A DNA stretch of 64,000 nt, taken from NCBI GenBank assembly GCA_021325575.1, contig JAJPGW010000010.1, positions 248,001 through 312,000 of the forward strand. The letters run 5' to 3'. The notes beneath the pieces are model-generated. The model ran no database searches, was not told the DNA's origin, and worked only from the letters and a program-made list of their open reading frames with translations. How positions within the stretch are numbered: the stretch's first letter is position 1; every line of letters begins with the position of its first letter. Shown in pieces: positions 42,973-50,380 of this stretch. The stretch comes from Gammaproteobacteria bacterium (GTDB lineage Bacteria > Pseudomonadota > Gammaproteobacteria > DSM-16500). Position numbers and translations under genes: made by a program.

Positions 42973-43209
42973 TTAATCTTTAACAAGCAACAACAAAATT
43001 TCCTGATCTTCAATTTTATAAATAATCCGTAAATGATCGACCGCTTCAGAATAGAGTCCGGTCATGCCCTCAATTTTTTTAGAACCGGGGGGTCTCGGAT
43101 TGATGGCCAATGCCTCAACTAATTTAATCACTATTTTTTGATATTTTTGCGGCAATGATTTAATTTGCTGTTCGGCGGCGGGTGCAATTTTAATATGATA
43201 AGGGCTCAC
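42973..43209 (-). CDS. RelE/ParE-family toxin, C-terminally short
   Basis: A 78-residue protein of the RelE/ParE superfamily: YHIKIAPAAEQQIKSLPQKYQKIVIKLVEALAINPRPPGSKKIEG ... LRIIYKIEDQEILLLLVKD. Family members block translation or gyrase. The usual GLYR-[IV]-R strand reads GLYSEAVDHLR here, so one conserved basic residue is replaced, and the typical C-terminal tail (GHRxxVY) is missing after LLVKD. The toxin may therefore be weakened or inactive. It lies three bases after the antitoxin gene in the canonical order. A frameshift or truncation near 42980 is possible. Confidence 0.8.
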   Translation of the reverse strand: MSPYHIKIAPAAEQQIKSLPQKYQKIVIKLVEALAINPRPPGSKKIEGMTGLYSEAVDHLRIIYKIEDQEILLLLVKD

Positions 43210-43212
43210 GTG

Positions 43213-43473
43213 TTAAAAACCTGATTCTTCATTAAATTGATCTAGTGTTTTAGTGCCGGTGGTGCGTGCTTCTTTCAATGCTTCAATCGCATCTTTCAGA
43301 TCATGTTTATCTTGGGAGTCTTGTAATAATTTGAAATCATCCATTGAAATAATCACGGCGATTTCTTTGCCGCGGCGGGTCAAAACAATGCGATCTTTGC
43401 TATGGGCGACACGATTGATAAGATCAGAAAACTGTTCTTTCGCATCAATGGTGGAAATGAGCGTAGTGGTCAT
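43213..43473 (-). CDS. Phd/YefM-family antitoxin
   Basis: An 86-residue antitoxin: TLISTIDAKEQFSDLINRVAHSKDRIVLTRRGKEIAVIISMDDFKLLQ is the Phd/YefM DNA-binding half, and the C-terminal helix region (DAIEALKEARTTGTKTLDQFNEESGF) would wrap the toxin. It normally represses its own operon and neutralises the RelE-type toxin encoded three bases downstream. The AATTCACCC stretch before the ATG gives a weak ribosome site. Confidence 0.88.
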   Translation of the reverse strand: MTTTLISTIDAKEQFSDLINRVAHSKDRIVLTRRGKEIAVIISMDDFKLLQDSQDKHDLKDAIEALKEARTTGTKTLDQFNEESGF

Positions 43474-43497
43474 GGGTGAATTCCATTTTTAAAAATT

Positions 43498-43523
43498 ATC
43501 AGGCGGAGATCCTTCCGCCTGAT
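43498..43523 (-). terminator. intrinsic terminator of the aldolase gene
   Basis: A perfect 10-bp stem ATCAGGCGGA/TCCGCCTGAT with a six-base loop, followed on the minus strand by AATTTTTAAAA. It lies just behind the aldolase stop codon and upstream of the antitoxin gene, separating the two transcription units. Confidence 0.75.
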
Positions 43524-43531
43524 TTTCATTG

Positions 43532-44560
43532 TTACGCAATGGATGTTTCTTTTTCCATCGAGGTCGAGTATTTGCCTTGCGAGGCAAGACTGTTGAGTTT
43601 TGCTCTTTCGTAAAACATTTTTTGCGCTGCAGGAACGTTTTTCTTGTCGCCGCGCCAGATTTTCATTGGATAATCTTGTAATGCGCGCGCGTAGGAAAAA
43701 CTTAAATTCCAGGGTAAATGCGGTGACAGTGCGTTCATCGCTTGCAGATTCGCTGTGGCTTCTTCACACGATTGGCCGCCTGATAAAAAGTTAACGGTCG
43801 GGACAGCGGAGGGCACGGTGCGTTTTAAAATCATTACCGTGGCTTTGCCGACTTGTTCAGCGGTCGCTTTCACTGGACATTTTTTTCCAGAAATAACCAT
43901 GCTGGGTTTTAAAATCATGTGTTCCAATTTTACTTTGTGTTTAAACAAAGAATGAAATACAGCGTGCAATACGCTTTCTGTCACTTCTGTGCAGCGTTCA
44001 ATGGTATGGTCACCATCGATTAACACTTCCGGTTCAACAATGGGGACAATGCCGTTTGCTTGGCAAAGTGCCGCGTAGCTGGCTAAGCCTTCTGCGTTAG
44101 CACGAATCGCAAGTGCGCTTGGCGTAGTCGCAGAGACCGCGTAAACCGCGCGCCATTTAGCAAAGCAAGCGCCTTTTTTGCGGTATTCTGCTAAGCGTTC
44201 GCCCAAACCATCGAGTCCTTGTGTGACTTGTTCGTCTTTGGTGTTTGGCAGAATGACTAAGCCTTTATCCACTTTGATCCCTGGCAAAATTCCCATTTTT
44301 TTGAGTGCTTCGGGGAATAACATGCCGTTACTCATTTTTTGATTCAGGGTTTCTTCGTATAGAATCACGCCCGCAATAAAATCACTGATGTTTGGCGTGG
44401 TTAAAAGCATTTCACGATAAGCACGACGAGAATCTTCGGTGGATTCAATGCCAACTGCCTCAAACCGTTTGGTGATGGTCGGTGTGCTCTCATCAGCGGC
44501 TAAGATTCCTTTGCCGCGTTCAGCCAGTTTGGCCATCGTTGCGTCTAATTCATTCATCAT
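43532..44560 (-). CDS. class I fructose-bisphosphate aldolase
   Basis: Cleaves fructose-1,6-bisphosphate into DHAP and glyceraldehyde-3-phosphate. 342 residues of the eukaryote-like class I type: GKGILAADESTPTITKRFEAVGIE, GVILYEETLNQ, PGIKVDKGLV with a Schiff-base region lysine, FAKWRAVYAV, VPIVEPEVLIDGDH, KLEHMILKPSMVISG with the Schiff-base lysine (MILKPSM), and FLSGGQSCEEAT. The C-terminal tail (EKETSIA) lacks the exact Tyr end of animal enzymes. I chose the ATG at 44560 with GAGAGGATAA upstream. No class II enzyme is seen in this window. Confidence 0.93.
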   Translation of the reverse strand: MMNELDATMAKLAERGKGILAADESTPTITKRFEAVGIESTEDSRRAYREMLLTTPNISDFIAGVILYEETLNQKMSNGMLFPEALKKMGILPGIKVDKGLVILPNTKDEQVTQGLDGLGERLAEYRKKGACFAKWRAVYAVSATTPSALAIRANAEGLASYAALCQANGIVPIVEPEVLIDGDHTIERCTEVTESVLHAVFHSLFKHKVKLEHMILKPSMVISGKKCPVKATAEQVGKATVMILKRTVPSAVPTVNFLSGGQSCEEATANLQAMNALSPHLPWNLSFSYARALQDYPMKIWRGDKKNVPAAQKMFYERAKLNSLASQGKYSTSMEKETSIA

Positions 44561-44623
44561 AAAATTTATCCTCTCCAATTAATCATTTTTCGGTGCGACT
44601 AATGGCTGCAAAGGGTAGCACAA

Positions 44624-46138
44624 TTAGTACGCTTTCGCAAAAATCACGCGCTGCGGACTTTTTTCACCGCTGAAAATACACTTGCCTGCTTCTGGATTTT
44701 TTTCCAGCGGAATACAGCGAATCGTTACATTTAAATCCTGTTTGATTTTCGCTTCGATCGCAGGATCACCATTCCAGTGTGCGTAAGCAAAACCGCCATC
44801 GCCTTTGAAAAATTCATAGAATTCTTCTTTGCTATTAATCACGACAGAATTATTTTTTCGAAATTCAAGCGCGCGATTTAATAAATTCGCTTGCATCTCA
44901 TCCAATTGTTGAATCACCGTGTTCAAAAATTCGGTGCGGCTTTGGGACTGACGATCTTTGTAAGTTTTGTCGCGTCGGCCTAAGAAAACTGAATCCGCTT
45001 GAAATTCTTTGCCGCCAATTTCCAAGCGAATCGGCACGCCTTTTTTCACCCAGCTCCAAGCTTTTTCACCGCCTGCTAAATCGCGTTGATCGATTTCGAC
45101 AACGAGTGATCGGCCGGCATATTGCATTTTTCGTAAATCGGTCGCGAGATTTTCACAATATTTTAAAACGTCAGCACGGGTTTCTTCTTTGTGAATCACG
45201 GGCAAAATCACAATATGGGTGGTCGCCACTTTCGGTGGCAAGATTAACCCATCATCATCGCCGTGCGTCATGATCAGCGCGCCGATTAAACGCGTGGTCA
45301 CGCCCCAGGAAGTGGTGTAGGCGTGTTCTTCTTTGCTGTTTGAATTTAAAAATTTAATATTAAACGCGCGCGCGAAATTTTGTCCGAGATAATGAGAAGT
45401 GCCTGCTTGCACGGCTTTTTTATCTTGCATCATGGCTTCGATGCAATAAGTATTGACTGCGCCTGGAAAACGTTCGCTCGGAGTTTTTTCACCTTTAATA
45501 ACAGGAATTGCTAAATAATTTTCAGCAAGCTCTGCGTAAAGATCGAGAATTTTCATGGTTTCTTCGCGCGCGTCTTTTTCGGAGGCGTGCGCGGTGTGAC
45601 CTTCTTGCCACAAAAATTCACTGGTGCGCAAAAACATCCGCGTGCGCATTTCCCAACGAATGATGTTGGCCCATTGATTAATTAATAAGGGCAAATCACG
45701 ATAGGATTGGATCCAGCGTGAAAACGCTTCGCCAATAATCGTTTCGGAGGTTGGACGAATAATGTAAGGATCTTCGAGTTCGCCGGCAGGAACTAATTTT
45801 CCTTCTTCATTTTTGCCTAAACGATAATGAGTGACGACCGCGCATTCTTTCGCGAAGCCTTCGACGTGTTCTGCTTCTTTTTGCAAAAAGCTCATCGGAA
45901 TCAACAAAGGAAAATAAGCATTTTTGTGTCCGGTCGCCTTTAATTGATCGTCTAACGTTTTTTGAATATTTTCCCAAATGCCATAACCCCAGGGTTTAAT
46001 CGTCATACAGCCGCGCACGGGGGAAACTTCGGCGAGATCAGCGGCTTTAATGACTTGTTGATACCACTCCGGATAATCTTCAGCACGGGTTGGAGTGATG
46101 GCCGTTTTGGTTTGTTGTTTAGCTTTCGTTGAGTTCAT
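44624..46138 (-). CDS. proS: prolyl-tRNA synthetase, archaeal/eukaryal type
   Basis: Charges tRNA-Pro. 504 residues, of the short archaeal/eukaryal class (ProS type 3), not the longer bacterial class with an editing insert. Seen: DYPEWYQQVIKAADLAE, VRGCMTIKPWGYGIWENIQ, motif 2 region RPTSETIIGEAFSRWIQSYRDLPL, QWANIIRWEMRTRMFLRTSEFLWQEGHTAH, SHYLGQNFARAFNIKF, motif 3 TTSWGVTTRLIGALIMTHGDDDGL, and a C-terminal zinc-binding-type tail ending RVIFAKAY. ATG 46138 with AGGTG upstream lies inside the 3' end of bcp (20-base overlap). This class in a gammaproteobacterium suggests ancient replacement by transfer. Confidence 0.95.
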   Translation of the reverse strand: MNSTKAKQQTKTAITPTRAEDYPEWYQQVIKAADLAEVSPVRGCMTIKPWGYGIWENIQKTLDDQLKATGHKNAYFPLLIPMSFLQKEAEHVEGFAKECAVVTHYRLGKNEEGKLVPAGELEDPYIIRPTSETIIGEAFSRWIQSYRDLPLLINQWANIIRWEMRTRMFLRTSEFLWQEGHTAHASEKDAREETMKILDLYAELAENYLAIPVIKGEKTPSERFPGAVNTYCIEAMMQDKKAVQAGTSHYLGQNFARAFNIKFLNSNSKEEHAYTTSWGVTTRLIGALIMTHGDDDGLILPPKVATTHIVILPVIHKEETRADVLKYCENLATDLRKMQYAGRSLVVEIDQRDLAGGEKAWSWVKKGVPIRLEIGGKEFQADSVFLGRRDKTYKDRQSQSRTEFLNTVIQQLDEMQANLLNRALEFRKNNSVVINSKEEFYEFFKGDGGFAYAHWNGDPAIEAKIKQDLNVTIRCIPLEKNPEAGKCIFSGEKSPQRVIFAKAY

Positions 46139-46583
46139 TAAGCACCTGTTCTGTGTGACCGTTGACTTTGACTTTGCGCCAGATACCGCGAATGATACCT
46201 TTTTCATCGATTAAAAAGGTAGAGCGTTGGATTCCTAAAAAGGTTTTGCCAAAAAGACTTTTTTTATTGATGACGCCGTAGGCTTCGCAGACATCGGCAT
46301 TTTCGTCTGAAAGCAGGGTAAAAGGCAGCTGATATTTTTGTTTAAATTTCTGATGACGCGCGGGTTTGTCTTTGGAAATACCTAAAATCACCGTATTTTC
46401 ATTAGCAAACCGAGCACTGCCATCTCGAAAATCACAGGCTTCACGGGTGCAACCCGGTGTGTCATCTTTTGGATAAAAATAAAGGACGACCTTTTTTCCA
46501 ATAAAATCTTTTAAAGAGACTTTTTTATTTTCATCTGAAAATAAAGCAAAATCAGGGGCTTTGTCGCCGACTTTAAGCGTCAT
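46119..46583 (-). CDS. bcp: thioredoxin-dependent peroxiredoxin Bcp
   Basis: Reduces hydrogen and organic peroxides with a peroxidatic cysteine. 154 residues: KVGDKAPDFALFSDENKKVSLKDFIGKKVVLYFYPKDDTPGCTREACDFRD has the peroxidatic Cys in TPGCTREAC and the nearby second Cys. FTLLSDENADVCEAYGV and STFLIDEKGIIRGIWRKV complete the fold. I chose the ATG at 46583, preceded by GAGG, over the TTG-initiated frame to 46607. It overlaps proS by 20 bases and is probably cotranscribed with it. Confidence 0.94.
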   Translation of the reverse strand: MTLKVGDKAPDFALFSDENKKVSLKDFIGKKVVLYFYPKDDTPGCTREACDFRDGSARFANENTVILGISKDKPARHQKFKQKYQLPFTLLSDENADVCEAYGVINKKSLFGKTFLGIQRSTFLIDEKGIIRGIWRKVKVNGHTEQVLNELNES

Positions 46584-46663
46584 TCTGACCTCATGAGCAA
46601 AGTTCAATTATTCAGAGTATATTCGGGAAAAAAGAAAGAGCAATGCTTATTTTCTGGGAAAGT

Positions 46664-46686
46664 AATCCCCGCATGACGCGGGGATT
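46664..46686 (-). terminator. hairpin behind the glycine-zipper lipoprotein gene
   Basis: A 9-bp perfect stem AATCCCCGC/GCGGGGATT around a five-base loop, ten bases past the stop codon of the lipoprotein gene. Only a short T run (ACTTTC) follows on the minus strand, so termination is likely but not certain. Confidence 0.6.
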
Positions 46687-46696
46687 TAATCGGAGT

Positions 46697-46903
46697 TTAA
46701 CGTGAAAGTTGGTTTCCAACAATTGCACCGCCCACTGCACCAACGCCTGTGCCGAGAGCGCTACCGCCGGTGACTGCATAACCTGCAGCACCGCCGACCA
46801 CACCGCCTGCGAGCGTTCCTGTGTCTTGTCTGTTCCAGGTACAGCCGGTGACTAATAAGGCTGCCATAGCAGCTGTAACAAACATCATGGCTAACTTCTT
46901 CAT
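46697..46903 (-). CDS. glycine-zipper 2TM-domain lipoprotein
   Basis: A 68-residue lipoprotein: signal peptide MKKLAMMFVTAAMAALLVTGC with the lipobox LVTGC, then a glycine-zipper hairpin GTLAGGVVGGAAGYAVTGGSALGTGVGAVGGAIVGNQL, with repeating GxxxG spacing. Related small proteins (OsmB/SlyB-like) sit in the envelope and are often stress-induced. It is a single-gene unit with its own terminator. The 141-base gap upstream contains nothing but probable promoter sequence. Confidence 0.88.
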   Translation of the reverse strand: MKKLAMMFVTAAMAALLVTGCTWNRQDTGTLAGGVVGGAAGYAVTGGSALGTGVGAVGGAIVGNQLSR

Positions 46904-47044
46904 AAATCCCCCCGTTATTGATAAGTGATCACTTTGGGTTACTTCATTATTTTATCAAAATGAATGTGGGTGTTTTTTAAAACAATCGAGCAGGGTGATT
47001 TTTATGCAAACAATTAAAATAGGATAGTATAAAAAATGATCAGT

Positions 47045-47854
47045 TCAAGCGGATGTTTTTATCAGCGGCCGCGGTGCTTTGTTGTCACATTTAAGCCGTT
47101 CATAAAGCCAAGGAACCACTGTTTCGAGGGTTTCAGCCAGTTTCCAGGGGGGATTTATGATCGTCATGCCGCAAGCATTGAGTTCAAGCGGCACATCCAA
47201 GGGATAAATAGCGAGTTCGGCGGTTAATATCGGCCTGTTAGTTTTTAATTCCCGCAACGGATGAGGCTGGTTAGCTTTTTTAATTGGATACCAAATCGCA
47301 TAGACACCCGTTTCCCAGCGTTTTAAGGCTTCTGATAAGCCTTTGGTGAGCTCAGGATATTCATCATTTTTTTCATAAGGTGGATCAATCAACACCAACC
47401 CTCTTTTTTCTTTTGGCGGTAAAAAGGCTTTTAAAGCTTGATAACCATTTTGGTGATGGACTTCAACTTGGGCTTGGTTCGCAAATAGTTTTTTTAAATA
47501 TTGATATTCTTCTGGGTGCAGTTCTGTTAGTACCATGCGATCTTCTGGCCGCAAAAAATGTTTTGCAATGAGTGGTGATCCAGGATAAGTCTTAGGATTT
47601 TTTATCGCGGATAAATATTGTTTGATTAATTCCGGCGGATTTTTTTCAGAAAAAATTTTTCCGATACCTAATTCAAATTCTTTATTTTTCTGTGCTGCGT
47701 TGGACGATAAATCATAATTTCCTGCACCCGCATGGGTGTCGAAATAGCAGATTGGCGTTTCTTTGTGGAAAAAAGATTGAAGTAATGCGACCAAGGTCAC
47801 ATGTTTAAAAACGTCGGCAAAATTCCCGGCATGGTAGGCGTGGCGGTAGTTCAT
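47045..47854 (-). CDS. rlmJ: 23S rRNA (adenine(2030)-N6)-methyltransferase
   Basis: Methylates A2030 of 23S rRNA with S-adenosylmethionine. 269 residues. MNYRHAYHAGNFADVFKHVTLVALL is the family N-terminus; YFDTHAGAGNYDL is the SAM site; RKGLVLIDPPYEKNDEYPEL contains the DPPY catalytic motif; YAIWYPIK is the family's C-terminal motif. It begins nine bases downstream of murI on the same strand, so the two may be cotranscribed. Confidence 0.95.
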   Translation of the reverse strand: MNYRHAYHAGNFADVFKHVTLVALLQSFFHKETPICYFDTHAGAGNYDLSSNAAQKNKEFELGIGKIFSEKNPPELIKQYLSAIKNPKTYPGSPLIAKHFLRPEDRMVLTELHPEEYQYLKKLFANQAQVEVHHQNGYQALKAFLPPKEKRGLVLIDPPYEKNDEYPELTKGLSEALKRWETGVYAIWYPIKKANQPHPLRELKTNRPILTAELAIYPLDVPLELNACGMTIINPPWKLAETLETVVPWLYERLKCDNKAPRPLIKTSA

Positions 47855-47862
47855 AGATGTTT

Positions 47863-48675
47863 TTAATCCAACAGAGGATAATGTTCCAGCGTAATCGCAT
47901 CTTGAAAAAATATTTTGGTACCCGCCGCAAACGATTCCGTATAATCCGAAACATAAAAATGTTTTTTGCCTGGACCTTCTAAATTTAATAATTTCAGATC
48001 ATCCAAACGTTTTTTTACCGCTTTTGCAACGGTATCCGAAGGATCGATAATTTCCATTTTGTGATCGAAAAATTTCGCTATTTTATTTTTTACAATCGGA
48101 TAATGCGTGCAAGCGAGTACCAGCGCATCCAGATTTTTTAGCGTCGGATGCGATAAATATTCTTCGAGCAAACCATCAATCGCGCGGCCATTGCCAAATT
48201 CTTCGATGGCAGAAGCCAAAAGATTAGTCGCAAGTGAAGTCAAACGAATATTTTGTTTTAAATCTTCGATTTTTTTCTGATACACATTCGAGCTGACCGT
48301 TTGACGCGTGCCGATCAAGCCGATTTTTTTATTCGCATATTGTTCACGCAAAAGAGAAATAATGGGATCGACCACATCCATGACGATGGCTTGTTTGCCG
48401 ATGTATTCTTTGATTAATTCAAAAGCGGCCGTCGATGCAGAATTGCACGCGATCAAAATCATTTTGCATTGACGCTGTAATAAAAATTCCGCGATTTTGA
48501 CGGAATAGGCTTGAATCGTTGTTGCTGATTTATCACCATAAGGTAAATGCGCGGTATCGCCAAAATAAATAATATTTTCCTGCGGCAGTTGTTTTACGAT
48601 TGCGTCTGCAACAGTGAGGCCTCCAATGCCGCTATCGAAAATTCCTATGGGTTGATCAGGTTTATGCGGGTTCAT
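47863..48675 (-). CDS. murI: glutamate racemase
   Basis: Makes D-glutamate for peptidoglycan. 270 residues: PIGIFDSGIGGLTVADAI at the N-terminus, NIIYFGDTAHLPYGDKS, the catalytic cysteine in ILIACNSASTAAFELI, the second in DALVLACTHYPIVKNKI, and IDPSDTVAKAVKKRL. All signatures fit. The ATG start is at 48675 and rlmJ follows nine bases after the stop. Confidence 0.96.
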   Translation of the reverse strand: MNPHKPDQPIGIFDSGIGGLTVADAIVKQLPQENIIYFGDTAHLPYGDKSATTIQAYSVKIAEFLLQRQCKMILIACNSASTAAFELIKEYIGKQAIVMDVVDPIISLLREQYANKKIGLIGTRQTVSSNVYQKKIEDLKQNIRLTSLATNLLASAIEEFGNGRAIDGLLEEYLSHPTLKNLDALVLACTHYPIVKNKIAKFFDHKMEIIDPSDTVAKAVKKRLDDLKLLNLEGPGKKHFYVSDYTESFAAGTKIFFQDAITLEHYPLLD

Positions 48676-48703
48676 TTGACTAGGATACCTCGGTTAGAGA
48701 CTA

Positions 48704-49111
48704 TTATTCTACCCAATTTTCAATCTTAAGATGGGGTATTCTGGAAAATTCTTTATTATTGTTTGTGACTAAAATTAAATCGGCGGCCAAAGCGTGGGCG
48801 GCAATCCAAAGATCGTTGTTTCCAATCATTTGACCCTTTTTTTCTAATTTGTTGCGAATAATTCCATATTGTTTTCCTGTTTCAGTAGGCAGAGGTAGCG
48901 CAGGGATGAGAGCGATTAATTTTTCTAAATTTTCCGTGTTCGATTTGACATGATGGCTTTTTTGAGTGCCAAAAAAAAGCTCTCCAAAGGTTATTGTTGA
49001 CATGCCGACTTCGCCAACAGCAAGTGTTTCAAATTTATCTAAAACGCTTTGTGGTTTTTGTTTTGCAATATAAATGCAAATATTGGTATCTAAAAGGTAA
49101 CGTAATGTCAT
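48704..49111 (-). CDS. vapC: VapC-family PIN-domain toxin
   Basis: A 135-residue PIN ribonuclease, the toxin of a VapBC pair. Acidic catalytic residues: Asp in YLLDTNICIYI, Glu in TFGELFFGT, and Asp in IGNNDLWIAAHALA, with another acidic/polar residue in LVTNNNKEF. Targets of VapC toxins are RNAs such as initiator tRNA. The start touches the vapB stop (shared base at 49111), giving coupled translation. All active-site positions look intact. Confidence 0.9.
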   Translation of the reverse strand: MTLRYLLDTNICIYIAKQKPQSVLDKFETLAVGEVGMSTITFGELFFGTQKSHHVKSNTENLEKLIALIPALPLPTETGKQYGIIRNKLEKKGQMIGNNDLWIAAHALAADLILVTNNNKEFSRIPHLKIENWVE

Positions 49112-49338
49112 TAAAAATCTCGTTCTTGCGGGAGTGTGTCTTTTCTGCCTTCTTCAAAAAAGTCCTCTGAAAAATGGGTGAGTAACAGAAAGGCGGCAGC
49201 TAAATTTTTGGGTTTTTCCCGAATGATAATATCGCCATTTTTTTTAAATATCATGACAACATTTCCCTTAAGCTGAAAGTCTTTGGGAAGTCTTACGGCT
49301 TGGGAATTGCCTGATTTAAATACTTTCGTTATTTTCAT
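49111..49338 (-). CDS. vapB: VapB-family antitoxin (SpoVT/AbrB-like)
   Basis: A 75-residue antitoxin beginning MKITKVFKSGNSQAVRLPKDF, the classical AbrB-like DNA-binding hairpin. A C-terminal region (FLLLTHFSEDFFEEGRKDTLPQERDF) would bind VapC. I chose the ATG at 49338, where the family's N-terminus begins. It normally autorepresses its operon as a complex with the toxin. Confidence 0.88.
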   Translation of the reverse strand: MKITKVFKSGNSQAVRLPKDFQLKGNVVMIFKKNGDIIIREKPKNLAAAFLLLTHFSEDFFEEGRKDTLPQERDF

Positions 49339-49404
49339 AAGCTTAGTCTCTGGATGTGTATACAGCAAGTATATACTATCTAGAAAGCATAAGCAAGAAT
49401 GGAG

Positions 49405-50154
49405 TTAGTATAGGTTTCCATTATTTGGAATATTGCCGATTCCAGGCAATAAAATTGCGAAAGGATGAAATCGGATGCCATAAACAAGGCCCAGGAGGTT
49501 AATTTCAATGCCTTCTTTTTTAGCAATTAAGATCCCTAAAAACCCGAATAATGAAAATTGATAACCGGTGCCGCTGGGGGCTCTGGCAAAAAACTGGTAG
49601 GGGGGTAAAAAGTCTTTTCCAATAGCAGTCGAGGGCAAAGCCAAGCCTAGTTCCGGAACTTGACGGGCGATATAAGCCGGAAAAGTATTACTATTTGGCC
49701 CTGGCCAAAATCCATAGATATCCGCATAAGGATAAGAACGCGCAGCGGCATCCACTTTCGGAATTAATTCTTCGGCTTTTTTTCCCGTTAATTCAAAATA
49801 AATATGGGGCTTTTGACCAAACCAACTGCGGTCTGGAATATCGGGGCCGATGACGATAGGTTCTTTGCCAAAAAATTTTCGCCAGCCGATCAGCTGATAA
49901 ACAATAGAAGTGTTTGAATTTTTGGGTTTAATCACAATCCAGTTATGGGTTGCAAAAATCCCGCGCCAGTTAAATGCGCGCGCAGAATAAGCTTGAATCA
50001 TGGCCTCCGGATGTTGCAAAGGATCGGGCGCAATATGGGTGCTTTCACGATTGGCTGTCCGATAATCTAGACTAAAATCGATTTGACCCGAAAAAATAAC
50101 CCACAGAGGGCCTGCGAGGGTCAAAATGAGAAAAGTTATCCAGAAAATTTTCAT
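49405..50154 (-). CDS. DUF3750-family exported or membrane-anchored protein
   Basis: A 249-residue protein with an N-terminal hydrophobic helix (MKIFWITFLILTLAGPLWVIF), acting as signal peptide or anchor. The rest contains HPEAMIQAYSARAFNWRGIFATHNWIVIKPKNS, KIFGPDIPDRSWFGQKPHIYFELTGKKAEEL, YADIYGFWPGPNSNTFPAYIARQVPELGLALP and GYQFSLFGFLGILIAKKEGIEINLLGLVYGIRF, a pattern I associate with DUF3750. The histidines and the GPNSNTF loop look active-site-like, but no activity is known to me. The long frame above 50154 runs through dispersed repeats and is not coding. Confidence 0.8.
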   Translation of the reverse strand: MKIFWITFLILTLAGPLWVIFSGQIDFSLDYRTANRESTHIAPDPLQHPEAMIQAYSARAFNWRGIFATHNWIVIKPKNSNTSIVYQLIGWRKFFGKEPIVIGPDIPDRSWFGQKPHIYFELTGKKAEELIPKVDAAARSYPYADIYGFWPGPNSNTFPAYIARQVPELGLALPSTAIGKDFLPPYQFFARAPSGTGYQFSLFGFLGILIAKKEGIEINLLGLVYGIRFHPFAILLPGIGNIPNNGNLY

Positions 50155-50205
50155 ATAATCAGTATATCGTAGACTGTCATCCTCGCGAAAGCGGGGATCT
50201 GTTAC

Positions 50206-50277
50206 GTCATTGCGAGGAGCGTTAGCGACGAAGCAATCTTTTGGAGATTGCTTCACCGCTTCGCGGTTCGCAATGAC
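50206..50277. repeat. dispersed GTCATTGCGAG palindrome, copy 4
   Basis: Outer arms GTCATTGCGAG/TTCGCAATGAC; inner GAAGCAATCT/AGATTGCTTC hairpin. A fragment of yet another repeat type, GTCATCCTCGCGAAAGCGGG, precedes it at 50175-50194. Both lie between the divergent DUF3750 and ppsA genes. Confidence 0.88.
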
Positions 50278-50300
50278 GTAAGAATTTCCTGCCATTGCAA

Positions 50301-50355
50301 GGTCGAGATTAAAAACCTTGCTGCCATCCAATAAAATGTTATTCTAATCTCGACC
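50301..50355 (+). promoter_or_regulatory. 11-bp inverted repeat in the ppsA leader
   Basis: GGTCGAGATTA (50301-50311) pairs with TAATCTCGACC (50345-50355). A competing small hairpin, AAGGT/ACCTT, overlaps the left arm. The repeat ends about ten bases before the AAAGGA ribosome site of ppsA. It could be a protein operator or a leader RNA switch; nothing decides between them. Confidence 0.5.
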
Positions 50356-50380
50356 AAAAATTTGAAAGGAATCAAATTCA

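Noticed and set aside
50155-50331. N-terminal extension of the DUF3750 protein
   Set aside because: Runs through dispersed repeats; the hydrophobic leader starts at 50154.
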